Shown here: piece after piece, positions 1-8,813 of the stretch
Numbering within the stretch: position 1 is the first letter of the stretch
Layout: every line of letters starts with the position of its first letter
NCBI RefSeq assembly: GCF_000160135.1
Contig: NZ_GG729934.1
Span: forward strand, 190,499-254,498
Reading direction: 5' to 3'
Length of the DNA stretch: 64,000 nt
Source of the DNA: Oribacterium sp. oral taxon 078 str. F0262
GTDB lineage: Bacteria; Bacillota; Clostridia; Lachnospirales; Lachnospiraceae
Program-made: the position numbers and the translations under genes
The notes under the pieces: model-generated
The model's database searches: none
Told to the model about the DNA's origin: nothing
The model's input: the letters and a program-made list of their open reading frames with translations, nothing else

Positions 1-1
1 C

Positions 2-364
2 TATGAGGAAGAGATCGATCATCTGGATGGAAAGTATGGTCTTCCCTATGGGAGAGTGTATCTGCTCTACTGTGATGAAAAGCCGGCGGGCTGCATAGGG
101 CTAAGGAAGATCGACGATCAAAGCTGTGAGATGAAGCGCCTTTATATACGACCCGAGTTCAGAGGCAAAAGGCTTGGGGAAATTCTAGTGGAGAGGATCA
201 TAGGAGATGCGAGGGAGATCGGCTACTCCCATATGCTGCTGGACACACTTCCGTTTTTGCAAAGCGCGCTTCGCCTCTATAAGAAATTCGGGTTTTATGA
301 GATAGAAAGCTATAATAACAGCCCGATGAAGAATTCGATCTATATGAAGCTGGATTTATCGTGA
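2..364 (+). CDS. GNAT-family N-acetyltransferase, 5' end cut by window edge
   Basis: The frame is open from the first bases of the window, so the gene begins upstream and only about 120 C-terminal residues are visible. It would transfer an acetyl group from acetyl-CoA to an amine; the substrate cannot be told from sequence. The core GNAT A motif is clear: MKRLYIRPEFRGKRLGEIL carries the R-x-x-G-x-G/A-like acetyl-CoA loop, followed by the C-terminal LYKKFGF segment typical of the family. A GTG at 56 could be mistaken for the start, but the preceding residues (EEIDHLDGKYGLPYGR) also fit the family. The gene ends with TGA about 175 bp before the TIR gene and is probably not part of that cassette. 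Confidence 0.85.
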   Translation, partial: YEEEIDHLDGKYGLPYGRVYLLYCDEKPAGCIGLRKIDDQSCEMKRLYIRPEFRGKRLGEILVERIIGDAREIGYSHMLLDTLPFLQSALRLYKKFGFYEIESYNNSPMKNSIYMKLDLS

Positions 365-378
365 GCGGAAGATCGGAG

Positions 379-463
379 AGCGGATTCGGCCTGTCTTAGC
401 GCCAGGGGTGGGAAGCGGATTCGGCTCGGCTTAGCGCTATAGGCGGGAAGCGGTATCGGAGCG
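379..463. repeat. 35-bp imperfect direct repeats (2.4 copies)
   Basis: Units starting with AGCGGATTCGG lie at 379 and 414, and a partial unit (AGCGGTATCGG) lies at 449, so the period is 35 bp. They fill the gap between the acetyltransferase and the TIR gene. No function is known; they lie where a promoter for the downstream cassette would be expected. Confidence 0.7.
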
Positions 464-540
464 TCTTTTGGCAGCGAGCCGGCTTAAGGGGAAGGAGAGA
501 GGCAGGGGAGTCTGGAGGATGCCGTGAGAGGGAGTGAGCT

Positions 541-3474
541 ATGGCAAAGGGAGAGAGCGCAGAGTATAAGTACGATGTCTTTATCAGCTATCGCCATGTC
601 AGGCCGGATGCGGATATCGCGAGGAGTCTCCACCGGCTTTTAGAGACCTTTCCCATTCCGAAATCTCTTCGTTCCTCCGGCTGGCTCGGGAGATCCTTTC
701 TCGACCGGGAGGAGCTCACGGCCGGGGATCTCACGGATTCCATCCGGGAGGGAATCGGAAGATCGAGATATCTGATCTCTGTCTGTTCTCGCAGGACGAG
801 ATTCTCTCCCTGGTGTCTGAAGGAGATCGAGCTCTTTCGGAGCCTTCACGGGGATGAGAGGATACTGGTGCTCCTTTTAGAGGGAGAGCCGGAGGAAGTC
901 TTCCCGGAGGCACTGAAGAGCTTAAAGAGGAGCAAAGAGGGGGAGGAGCGGAGGAGGGAGCTTCTCGCGGCGGATATTCGGACGAAGGCGGTGAAAAGCC
1001 CTGATTTTTGCGGCTATGAGAAGCTGAGTGCCCCGAAGCTTGGTATCTTCCGAAAGGAGGCTCTGAAGCTCCTTCGGGAGACGGAGATCTACAGGCTTAT
1101 GGCGGGGATGCTCGGAATCAGCTACGGGGATCTTAGGCAGAGAGGGCGGGAGAGGAGGCTTCGGCTTTTGCTTTCGATCAGCGGAATGGTGCTCGGCGTG
1201 AGTCTCATCTTCCTATTCTGTCTTTGGAATCTCTACCGCCGCTCCGTCCGCTCGGAGCGAAGGGCCAGGCAGCAGACCGCGATTATGATTCTGAACTATG
1301 CGGACTCGGCTCTCGCAAGAGGAGATCGGCTCTCCTCTCTTTTGATCGCGGACAGGGCCATGGACTATGTCTCGGATTCCATGGAGGAGATCGACTATAT
1401 CCATTCCCTGGATTATTCCATCCTGAACAGGGCTTTGCTCCGGGAGCCCTACAGCGGGCTCTCCCTCCTTAAGACCGGAAGGGAAGGCCCGTTTTATGCT
1501 GCCCTCGAGGGAGGGAAAAAGCTTCTCGTGATCGGGGAAGACAACGGGATGGAGCTATGGGATATCGAAGGGGGCTTTCGGGAGAGAAGCTGTTCTGCGC
1601 CCTTTCCTCTGGTGAGCCTCGCCGCGGATTCGGAGAGTGGCATTGTCGTGAGCAATTCCTTCGACGGGGAGCTTCTGCTCTGGGATAGGGAACTGAAACG
1701 CTGTCAGAGGATCGGAAATACGGGGGAGAAATATTATACGGAGATGGGGCTTGCGGGCGGCGGGAAATTCCTGCTGGGCTTTCGGAGTCTCTCCGCCTCT
1801 CCCCGCCTCGAGCTTTGGGATATCGAGGGAAAAAGGATTGTCTATACGAAGGAGCTTGGGGAGGGGAAGCAGCTTCTCCAGGTGCTTCCTTCTCCGGACG
1901 GCTCTTTCCTCGCATTCGCTCTCTCGGACAGCTCCGTCATCGAAGTCGGGCTTAAGGATCTGGAGGAGAGAGTCTTACTGGAGCCGGAGGAGGGGAAAAG
2001 CTCCGCGGGGAGGACGATGCTGTATTCCGAGGACGGAAGGTATCTCTACCGCTGTCTGGAGGACATCCTTTCCATTGTGGACAGGGAAAATCCTTCGGAG
2101 AAAAAAAGCGTGGAGCTCTCCCTTCGCTGCCGCTCTATACGGGGCTATGGGAACTACCTCTATCTTTTGGCTTCTGCCGGATCGAAGATCCTTCTTTTTG
2201 ACAGGGAGAGCATGGAGGAGACGGGCTTTCTGATCGGGAAAATTGCCCGGCTGTCCAATTTCGAGATCAATCCCGAAAATGGGGATGCTGTCGGGGTCTG
2301 GGAGGATCGGAGCGCGGCCTTTTGGTCCGGGATCGACTATCATTCGAAGGAAAATAAGATTACGGGGGAGATCAGGGAGATGCAGGATGCCGATTCCGTA
2401 AAGCTTTCCTTTACGAGGGACGGGAAGTATCTGATCCACTCCGCAGCGGATGGGAGCATCCTGCTTTTGGACGCTGTGGGGAGCGGAAAGCGCAGGGAAT
2501 GCCGGGGGAGACTGCTTTCGCAGAGCAGGAATCGAAGCTATACTCTGCATACGGACGGGGAGAGGCTCTATCTCTTCCATACCGGGGAGGGGAAGCTGCT
2601 CCGGGACTGGGAGCTTCCGGAGGAGGTCAATCCGGAATTCAATGTCTTTTCTCTGAATTCTACGGCAACGGTTATGGCGGTGAGCGATACCCTGTCGGCC
2701 AATCTCAGCCTGGTGGACATCGCCTCCGGAGAAGTGCTCTCAGAGACAGAGTCCCGGAAGAAGTCCGCGGGGGAGGGCGTCATGGTGACGGGGATTCAGT
2801 TTTCGAAGGACGGCTCCTCGGTATTTGCGGCCTTTTCGGACGGGGTGGTGGAGGGCTATGACGGGAGGACGGGAGAGCCGAATGGCTTTCGAAGGGAGCT
2901 TGAGAGCGACATTGTGTCTATCGTCCTCAGTGAGGAGGACGATGCCATTGCCGTGAACACGGCGGAGCACCGCTGCCGGATCTTTTCGCTCCCGGATGGG
3001 GAAGAGGGGGAGGAGCTCCCGGGGGAGTGCTACAGTCTCTACAGGGAAGGCGGGAAGCGGAATGCGCTCGGGATTACCGGGAATGACATCTTCCGCTATA
3101 CGGAGGGAGAGGAGATCCATATCGTCCCGACCAATAATTTGAGGCAGGGGATGGGAAATGAGAAGCTTAACAGCAATTCCATCTCTCCCGACCGGCGCTA
3201 TCTCATCACCAATACCGGGGGAGACACGGTTATGACGGATGCAAAGACCGGAGTTTATATCAGAAGCTTCGGAAGGGGAGATGCCGAGCGCCCCGTGAGC
3301 GGGAGAGCTTATTTTACAGAAGACGGAGAGAAGCTCATCTTTGACAGCGGAACGGAGAGCTCTTCTTTGGAGAGGGTCTTCCGGGAGGAGGAGCTTTCGG
3401 CTCTTTCGGAAAAGGCGCTCAGAGGGCGGAGTCTCAGCGATGAGGAGCTTTCGAAAATCGGAAGGTCACAGTAG
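541..3474 (+). CDS. TIR domain - transmembrane - WD40-like beta-propeller protein
   Basis: This 977-residue protein has three parts. Residues 10-150 are a TIR domain: YDVFISYRH at 11-19, and SPWCLKE at 89-95, where E95 lines up with the catalytic Glu of NAD-cleaving TIR domains (SARM1 has WVHKE). One membrane helix spans about 207-231. A helical linker (240-300) leads into a long C-terminal region with repeated LWD-, SxDG- and FSKDG-type blades, read as a WD40-like propeller. The likely role is a membrane-tethered sensor whose propeller detects a ligand or partner and whose TIR domain cleaves or modifies NAD+. This is inference; no activity is shown. The next gene follows after 9 bp and encodes a RyR-domain protein, so the two are probably co-translated. 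No ATPase (STAND) module is present, unlike many large TIR proteins. Confidence 0.85.
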   Translation: MAKGESAEYKYDVFISYRHVRPDADIARSLHRLLETFPIPKSLRSSGWLGRSFLDREELTAGDLTDSIREGIGRSRYLISVCSRRTRFSPWCLKEIELFRSLHGDERILVLLLEGEPEEVFPEALKSLKRSKEGEERRRELLAADIRTKAVKSPDFCGYEKLSAPKLGIFRKEALKLLRETEIYRLMAGMLGISYGDLRQRGRERRLRLLLSISGMVLGVSLIFLFCLWNLYRRSVRSERRARQQTAIMILNYADSALARGDRLSSLLIADRAMDYVSDSMEEIDYIHSLDYSILNRALLREPYSGLSLLKTGREGPFYAALEGGKKLLVIGEDNGMELWDIEGGFRERSCSAPFPLVSLAADSESGIVVSNSFDGELLLWDRELKRCQRIGNTGEKYYTEMGLAGGGKFLLGFRSLSASPRLELWDIEGKRIVYTKELGEGKQLLQVLPSPDGSFLAFALSDSSVIEVGLKDLEERVLLEPEEGKSSAGRTMLYSEDGRYLYRCLEDILSIVDRENPSEKKSVELSLRCRSIRGYGNYLYLLASAGSKILLFDRESMEETGFLIGKIARLSNFEINPENGDAVGVWEDRSAAFWSGIDYHSKENKITGEIREMQDADSVKLSFTRDGKYLIHSAADGSILLLDAVGSGKRRECRGRLLSQSRNRSYTLHTDGERLYLFHTGEGKLLRDWELPEEVNPEFNVFSLNSTATVMAVSDTLSANLSLVDIASGEVLSETESRKKSAGEGVMVTGIQFSKDGSSVFAAFSDGVVEGYDGRTGEPNGFRRELESDIVSIVLSEEDDAIAVNTAEHRCRIFSLPDGEEGEELPGECYSLYREGGKRNALGITGNDIFRYTEGEEIHIVPTNNLRQGMGNEKLNSNSISPDRRYLITNTGGDTVMTDAKTGVYIRSFGRGDAERPVSGRAYFTEDGEKLIFDSGTESSSLERVFREEELSALSEKALRGRSLSDEELSKIGRSQ

Positions 3475-3483
3475 GAGGTCGGT

Positions 3484-5292
3484 ATGCGGAATTACTGGAT
3501 CGGGAAGCTCGCCCGCAGCAGGAAGCGGCTGATGTATTTCCTGCTCCTTTCGGGAGGGATACTCGGGGCGATCGGCTCTTATCTTTACTATGGGTCTCAG
3601 CTTTCCGGCTGGAGGCTTTGGCTTTCGGTCCTCTTCAGCACCATAAAGCTCTATTTTTTCGCGCCGACCATAGGGCTTACGGAAAAGTATTCTGTATTTT
3701 ATGAGATCGCGAAGTGGCTTTCCCCCCTTGGGAGCCTTCTTGGCATCGTGAATGCCTTCGGAGTGCTATGGCATCAGCTCTCCTACATCAGGAAGAGTCT
3801 TTTTGCGAAGCGGTATCTCGTCTTCGGGGAGGGCGAGAGCGCCTACCGGCTTTTACGGAATCTCATCCGGGAAAATAACGGGGTCGGTGCCATGATCGCG
3901 GGCTCTGACTGTCCCTATGACAAGAGCTTTTTGATCGGAAAGGGGATCCGGAGGCTTTCCTCGGATCTCTCCCGGGATCCTTCCGCCCTTCTCCGGGAGG
4001 AGATGGGGGGAAGAGGGGACTGTGCTGTGATCTTCTTCGGGGAGGATATCGAAAATTTCAAGAATATGCGGCTCTTCCATGATCGGGTGCTTCCCCTTCC
4101 GGGCCGCTGTCACATGGTCCTTCGCTCCCGCTCCCATCTTCTGCAGGCGATGATGGAGAGAAGCATTGACAGCATGAAGAGGGCAGAGATCAGCTTTTTC
4201 AATATGGAGGATGCCGTCGCGGGGCAGCTGATGGAGGCGCTTTGCCGGAGGGAGGAGCTTTTTCGGAAGGAGGCGGCTCCCTCCGATGCGGCTGATTTTG
4301 AGACGCTCTGCGGGGCAATCGGGAGTCTTCACGTCCTGATCCTTGGCTTTGGGAGGCTGGGGGAGGCTGTGCTCCTTGCGGCTTTGAACAGCCTGGTCTG
4401 TAATCCCATGGAGAACAATCATTTCACGATCGCGGACAGGGAGGTCGAAAAGCGCCTCTCGGAGCTTACGGCGGAGTATCCCTTTCTCGGAAAGACGGCG
4501 GAGCTTCACGCGCTTACGGCGGACATCCTCGGGAAGGACTTTCTCTCTCTCATCGAGGAGGAAGATCGGAGGAGACGGATCGACATCGTCGTTTTCTCCC
4601 TCGGTGAGCTTTCCGACAATCTCATCTTAATGGAGCGGCTGAAGGAGCTTTTCAGGGGGAGGATTGCGGCCTTAAGGATCGGGGATCCGGAGAGCTTCTC
4701 CGCGTTTTTTGAGAATTTCTCGGGCTATTACGGCGCCCTCATCCCCTTTGGGATCGAGAGCAGGGTACTGAATACGCAGTGCGTCCTAGAGGATCAAAGG
4801 AGAGAGGCGGCGATGGACTTCAATGCCCGCTACCATGCGCTTTCCTCTGAAATCGTCTCGAAGGAAGGGGCGAAGGAGAGCAGGAGAGAGCTGTGGGAGG
4901 AGCTCAGTCTTTTAAAGAAGGATTCCTGCATGAGCCAGATGCTCCATAAGGAGATGAAGGAGCGGGTTCTCCTGCATTTTCTCCCCGGGGAGGAAAAGGA
5001 AAAGCTTCTTTTACAAAAGCTTAAAGACTGGGAGAGGAAGCTTCAGAGTCTTTCTCCTTCTAAGAGGACGGAGGAGATCGAGAGGGATCCTCTGATGTGC
5101 TTTATGGCGGCGCTTGAGCATAAAAGGTGGTGCAATTTTTATTATCTTAAGGGCTTTCGCTATTCTAAAAAGAAGGATGAGGAAGCGAGGACGCATGACT
5201 GCCTGATCCCTGACTGGGGGGAATTTCTCCGAAGCGATAAGAGGGATACCATCGTCTATGATCTTCTCGCTTCGCTCAGCATAAGGGAGTGA
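3484..5292 (+). CDS. Membrane protein with two TrkA-N-like Rossmann modules and a C-terminal RyR domain
   Basis: The protein has 602 residues. Three hydrophobic helices lie at about 15-36, 44-62 and 76-97, with a short re-entrant-looking stretch between the second and third, as in TM-TrkA-N proteins. Two nucleotide-binding Rossmann cores follow: FGEGES at 114-119 and GFGRLGE at 288-294. The C-terminus (about 540-592) has the RyR repeat signature, EHKRW at 545-549 followed by KGFRY, then HDCLIPDW at 571-578. Prokaryotic RyR domains have been proposed, in comparative work I recall only in outline, to bind nucleotide signals. With a TIR enzyme next door, the inference is that a TIR product (such as a cADPR-like molecule) gates or activates this membrane protein. 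The start is fixed by AGGAGG five bases before ATG. It could instead be an NAD(H)-sensing transporter regulator. Confidence 0.8.
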   Translation: MRNYWIGKLARSRKRLMYFLLLSGGILGAIGSYLYYGSQLSGWRLWLSVLFSTIKLYFFAPTIGLTEKYSVFYEIAKWLSPLGSLLGIVNAFGVLWHQLSYIRKSLFAKRYLVFGEGESAYRLLRNLIRENNGVGAMIAGSDCPYDKSFLIGKGIRRLSSDLSRDPSALLREEMGGRGDCAVIFFGEDIENFKNMRLFHDRVLPLPGRCHMVLRSRSHLLQAMMERSIDSMKRAEISFFNMEDAVAGQLMEALCRREELFRKEAAPSDAADFETLCGAIGSLHVLILGFGRLGEAVLLAALNSLVCNPMENNHFTIADREVEKRLSELTAEYPFLGKTAELHALTADILGKDFLSLIEEEDRRRRIDIVVFSLGELSDNLILMERLKELFRGRIAALRIGDPESFSAFFENFSGYYGALIPFGIESRVLNTQCVLEDQRREAAMDFNARYHALSSEIVSKEGAKESRRELWEELSLLKKDSCMSQMLHKEMKERVLLHFLPGEEKEKLLLQKLKDWERKLQSLSPSKRTEEIERDPLMCFMAALEHKRWCNFYYLKGFRYSKKKDEEARTHDCLIPDWGEFLRSDKRDTIVYDLLASLSIRE

Positions 5293-5332
5293 GAGGGGCA
5301 GGAATCGGGGGAGGCGCGGGGCCTTCTTTTAT

Positions 5333-5361
5333 TTGCCATGCCCTTCGCTTTGTGCTAGACT
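5333..5361 (+). promoter_or_regulatory. Sigma-70 promoter for ruvA operon
   Basis: A -35 of TTGCCA (5333-5338) and an extended -10 of TGC-TAGACT (-10 at 5356-5361) are 17 bp apart. They sit 20 bp before the ruvA start and after the stop of the RyR gene. The same TGCTAGACT -10 occurs in front of secA. Confidence 0.75.
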
Positions 5362-5381
5362 GTTATGGATCGAGGTGCGAG

Positions 5382-5993
5382 ATGATACGATATGTGAGGG
5401 GAATCCTCCGGGAGCTTCGGGAGGGAATGGTGCTTGTGGAGGCCGGGGGACTTGGCTATGGAATCCGTGTTCCGGCCTCTTTGCTTCCGGCACTTCCTCC
5501 CCCCGGAGAAGAGGTGAAGATCCATACTTATTTTTCCGTGCGGGAGGATGCGATGGAGCTCTTCGGCTTCCTCACGGCGGAGGACCGGGACATCTTTGTC
5601 CGCCTGCTCGGTGTGAGCGGGATCGGGCCGAAGGGAGCGCTCGGGATCCTCTCGGTCCTCCGGCCGGAGGAGCTTCGGAGGGCGATCTTTTCCGGGGATA
5701 TCCGTTCGATTCAGGCCGCGCCCGGAATCGGGAAGAAGACGGCGGAGCGCCTGATTCTGGATTTAAAGGATAAGATCGATCCCCCGGATTTTCTCCCCGC
5801 TTTCTCCGATGGGGAGATCCCGGAGGGCGGAGAGGAGGCTCTTCGGGACAGCGCGAAGGAAGCGCTGGAGGCTCTCCTTTCTCTGGGATACGGCATGGCG
5901 GAGGCGCAGAGGGCGGTCCGGAGGGTGAAGCTCACAGAGGATATGACGCCGGACGATGTCTTAAAGCAAAGTCTTCGGCATCTGGCGTTTTAA
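5382..5993 (+). CDS. ruvA: Holliday junction branch migration protein RuvA
   Basis: RuvA forms the tetramer that holds a Holliday junction and recruits the RuvB motor. The 203-residue protein has the N-terminal OB fold (MIRYVRGILRELREGMVLVE), two helix-hairpin-helix motifs (LLGVSGIGPKGAL and AAPGIGKKTAERL) and the C-terminal three-helix domain that contacts RuvB (ALEALLSLGYGMAEAQRAV). The frame is open further upstream, but the added residues are unlike RuvA. ATG at 5382 is chosen because it follows GAGGTG and gives the conserved MIxxVxG start. ruvB follows after 9 bp. Confidence 0.97.
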   Translation: MIRYVRGILRELREGMVLVEAGGLGYGIRVPASLLPALPPPGEEVKIHTYFSVREDAMELFGFLTAEDRDIFVRLLGVSGIGPKGALGILSVLRPEELRRAIFSGDIRSIQAAPGIGKKTAERLILDLKDKIDPPDFLPAFSDGEIPEGGEEALRDSAKEALEALLSLGYGMAEAQRAVRRVKLTEDMTPDDVLKQSLRHLAF

Positions 5994-6002
5994 GGAAGGC
6001 GA

Positions 6003-7013
6003 ATGGAACGAAGGATCATCAATACGGAGGAGAGCTCGGAGGATCGGAGCTTTGAGCCTGCGATCCGGCCGCAGCTTCTTTCGGATTACATCGGGCAGAG
6101 AAAGCTGAAGGAGATGCTTTCTGTCTACATCCGGGCCGCGAAAAACCGCGCGCAGTCCCTCGATCACTGCCTTTTCTACGGCCCTCCGGGACTGGGAAAG
6201 ACGACGATCGCAAACATCATCGCGCATGAGCTCGGGGTGAATATCAAGGTCACGTCCGGACCGGCGATCGAGAAGCCGGGGGAGATGGCGGCGCTTCTCA
6301 ACAATCTCTCCGAGGGCGATGTGCTCTTCGTAGATGAGATCCACCGCCTGAACCGGCAGGTGGAGGAGGTGCTGTATCCCGCGATGGAGGACTTCGCGAT
6401 CGACATCATGCTCGGAAAGGACGCCTCCTCCCGCTCCATCCGACTCGAGCTTCCGCACTTCACTCTGATCGGGGCGACCACCAGGGCGGGGCTGCTCTCC
6501 GCTCCGCTTCGGGACCGCTTCGGCATCATCGCGAAGCTGGAGTTCTACGAGACAGCGGAGCTGGAGGAGATCGTGCTCCGCTCTGCCCGGGTTTTGAAGG
6601 TGGAGATCGAGCCGGAGGGGGCGAGGAGGATCGCGCTTCGCTCCCGGGGGACACCGCGCCTGGCCAACCGTCTCTTAAGGAGGACGAGGGATTTCGCGGA
6701 TATCCGCTACGAGGGAAGGATCACGGCGGAGGCAGCGGACTATGCGCTGGACATCCTGGATGTCGACAGGCTGGGCCTCGATCAGAATGACCGGAGCTAT
6801 CTTCTCACGATCATGGAGAAGTTCAGCGGAGGTCCCGTGGGACTTGAGACGCTCGCCGCCTCTCTCGGAGAGGACAGCGGGACGATAGAGGATGTCTATG
6901 AGCCCTATCTTCTCATGAACGGGCTCATCATGCGGACACCCCGGGGAAGGGTCGCGACAGAGCGCGCGTATCGGCATCTGGGGCTTCCGCATCAGTCCAG
7001 CCTGGAGCTTTAG
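6003..7013 (+). CDS. ruvB: Holliday junction branch migration ATPase RuvB
   Basis: RuvB is the AAA+ motor that drives branch migration on RuvA-bound junctions. The 336 residues match the family length. Walker A is GPPGLGKT at 60-67, Walker B ends in DEIH at 111-114, sensor 1 is GATTRAG, and a winged-helix domain closes the protein ([16 protein letters not shown]). It is co-transcribed with ruvA, and zapA follows after 40 bp. Nothing is unusual about it. Confidence 0.98.
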   Translation: MERRIINTEESSEDRSFEPAIRPQLLSDYIGQRKLKEMLSVYIRAAKNRAQSLDHCLFYGPPGLGKTTIANIIAHELGVNIKVTSGPAIEKPGEMAALLNNLSEGDVLFVDEIHRLNRQVEEVLYPAMEDFAIDIMLGKDASSRSIRLELPHFTLIGATTRAGLLSAPLRDRFGIIAKLEFYETAELEEIVLRSARVLKVEIEPEGARRIALRSRGTPRLANRLLRRTRDFADIRYEGRITAEAADYALDILDVDRLGLDQNDRSYLLTIMEKFSGGPVGLETLAASLGEDSGTIEDVYEPYLLMNGLIMRTPRGRVATERAYRHLGLPHQSSLEL

Positions 7014-7053
7014 GGGCGGGATCTTGAGATTAGAGGGACAGGGAGAGAGGAAG

Positions 7054-7440
7054 ATGGCGGAGAAGAACACAGTGGAAGTGGTGATCGACGGAAAGATTTA
7101 TGACTTAAGCGGTTCGGAGTCAGAGACCTATCTCCATGAGGTGGCGGGCTACCTGAATGCGAAGATATCCAAATTCAAGAAGGAAGTCCGGGATTATCAC
7201 AATATGGATGCGGAGCTCCGGAATCTTTTGCTTGAGGTCAATATCTGCGATGATCTTTTCATCGAGAGGGAGAAAACGAAGAAGGCGGAGCGGGAGATGC
7301 AGGAGCAGGAGCGGGAGAGCTACGCTGCAAAGCATGACCTCATCAATACCCGGATGAAGCTTGAGGAGGCGAAGCGAAAGCTTGAGGAGGCGGAGAGGAA
7401 GCTCGCCCTGCTCTCGGAAAGGGAGGGCAGCGCGGGATGA
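7054..7440 (+). CDS. zapA: Cell division protein ZapA
   Basis: This 128-residue protein carries the ZapA fold: an N-terminal beta segment (NTVEVVIDGKIYDLSG), the YLHEVAGYLN helix and a long coiled coil to the C-terminus (RMKLEEAKRKLEEAERKL). ZapA bundles FtsZ filaments at the division ring. A TTG at 7024 would add ten residues, but ATG at 7054, preceded by GAGAGAGGAAG, is the better start. Its TGA overlaps the ATG of the U32 peptidase by four bases, a sign of translational coupling. The zapA-U32 peptidase order is common in Clostridia. Confidence 0.92.
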   Translation: MAEKNTVEVVIDGKIYDLSGSESETYLHEVAGYLNAKISKFKKEVRDYHNMDAELRNLLLEVNICDDLFIEREKTKKAEREMQEQERESYAAKHDLINTRMKLEEAKRKLEEAERKLALLSEREGSAG

Positions 7441-8813
7441 GTCTCCGCGCGGAGCTTCTCGCACCGGCGGGCTCCTTTCTCTCGGCGAAGGCCGCGGTCA
7501 ATGCGGGAGCCGATGCGGTCTATATGGGAGGCCGGAGATTCGGCGCGAGGGCCTATGCCGTATCCGCTTCCTCCGGGGAAGAGGATATGCTGATGGAGGC
7601 GATCGAGTACTGCCATCTCTTCTCCGTGAAAGTCTATATGACACTGAATATACTCTTTAAGGATTTTGAACTTAAAGAGCTTTTTTCATACCTAAAGCCC
7701 TATTACGAGGCGGGGCTTGACGGGGTGATCGTCCAGGATCTCGGCGCGGCCTCCGTCATACGAAGGGACTTTCCGGATCTTAAGCTCCACGCGAGCACGC
7801 AGCTTGCGATCACGGGGCCGGAGGGCGTCCTCCTCGCAAAAAGGCTCGGCTTCTCCCGGGCCGTGCTCGCAAGAGAGCTAAGCCTTGAGGAGATCCGGAG
7901 GATCCATGAGAGGGTAGAGCTCGAGCTCGAGGTCTTCGTCCACGGCGCGATGTGCTACAGCTATTCCGGCGCCTGCTTCATGTCCTCACTCCTCGGCGGA
8001 AGATCCGGGAACCGGGGGAGGTGCGCGGGGCCCTGCCGGCTTTGCTATGAGACGGGAGGGAAGAAGGCCTTCTATCTCAGCATGAAGGATATGGAGACAC
8101 TGGATCTCCTGCCGGAGCTTCTCTCTGCGGGCGCGTATTCCCTGAAGATCGAGGGGAGGATGAAGTCTCCGCTCTACACGGCGGGCGTGGTATCGGTCTA
8201 TCGGAAATATCTCGATCTCGCCCTCTCCGGGCGGGACTTTTCCATCGAGGAGGGGGACAGGGAGATCCTCCGGGAGATGTATGACCGGGGCGGGGTGAGC
8301 AATTACCTGAAAAGGCGAAACGGTCCGGAAATGCTCTCTCTCTCGGAGAGAGCCTTCCGGGCGGAGAGAGCGGAGATCTCGGAGCCGATCCGGGAAAACT
8401 ATCTGAAGCGGGAGCGGACGCTTCCCCTTTCCGCAGACTTTTACGCCTCTCCCGGGGAGAGAGCTTCCCTCTCTCTCACGCTTCTCTCCGGAGAGTCTGA
8501 GGAGATTGGAGAGATCCGCATTGTAAAGGAGACGGAGGAGACCGCGGAAGCTGCGGAGGGGAGAGCACTTCTCCCAAGGGAGGTGGAGGAGAAGCTTAGG
8601 AGCTGCGGCGGGAGCGGCTTTCGGCTTGAGAAGCTCTCCCTTCGGATGGAGGGGGCTCTTTTCCTCCCCATCTCCTCGATCAAGCGCTTAAGGAGAGAGG
8701 CATTTTCCGAGCTTAGGAGGGCCATACTTGAGAAGAGACGGAGAAGGACGGGGGAAGCCGGGCAGGGAGAAGCGCGGGGACAGGAGCCGGAATCGAGATC
8801 GAGATCGGGATAA
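7437..8813 (+). CDS. U32 family peptidase, N-terminal part (split gene)
   Basis: The N-terminal half opens with ELLAPAGS and the tandem AVNAGADAVYMGG motif of U32 proteins, and carries the family signature around EVFVHGAMCYSYSGACFMS plus the Cys-rich GRCAGPCRLCY segment. In related proteins (tRNA/rRNA hydroxylation factors of the TrhP/RlhA type) a further domain follows on the same chain. Here the frame stops at 8813 inside a low-complexity, GATCGG-rich stretch, and the missing C-terminal part is found in the +1 frame from 8728. Either the gene is frameshifted, or it is decoded by a +1 slip, or it is genuinely split. The protein likely acts in RNA hydroxylation rather than proteolysis, by family analogy. 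Confidence 0.85.
   Translation: MSLRAELLAPAGSFLSAKAAVNAGADAVYMGGRRFGARAYAVSASSGEEDMLMEAIEYCHLFSVKVYMTLNILFKDFELKELFSYLKPYYEAGLDGVIVQDLGAASVIRRDFPDLKLHASTQLAITGPEGVLLAKRLGFSRAVLARELSLEEIRRIHERVELELEVFVHGAMCYSYSGACFMSSLLGGRSGNRGRCAGPCRLCYETGGKKAFYLSMKDMETLDLLPELLSAGAYSLKIEGRMKSPLYTAGVVSVYRKYLDLALSGRDFSIEEGDREILREMYDRGGVSNYLKRRNGPEMLSLSERAFRAERAEISEPIRENYLKRERTLPLSADFYASPGERASLSLTLLSGESEEIGEIRIVKETEETAEAAEGRALLPREVEEKLRSCGGSGFRLEKLSLRMEGALFLPISSIKRLRREAFSELRRAILEKRRRRTGEAGQGEARGQEPESRSRSG

Noticed and set aside
5289-5381. Upstream extension of RuvA
   Set aside because: Covers the promoter of the operon and adds residues not found in RuvA.
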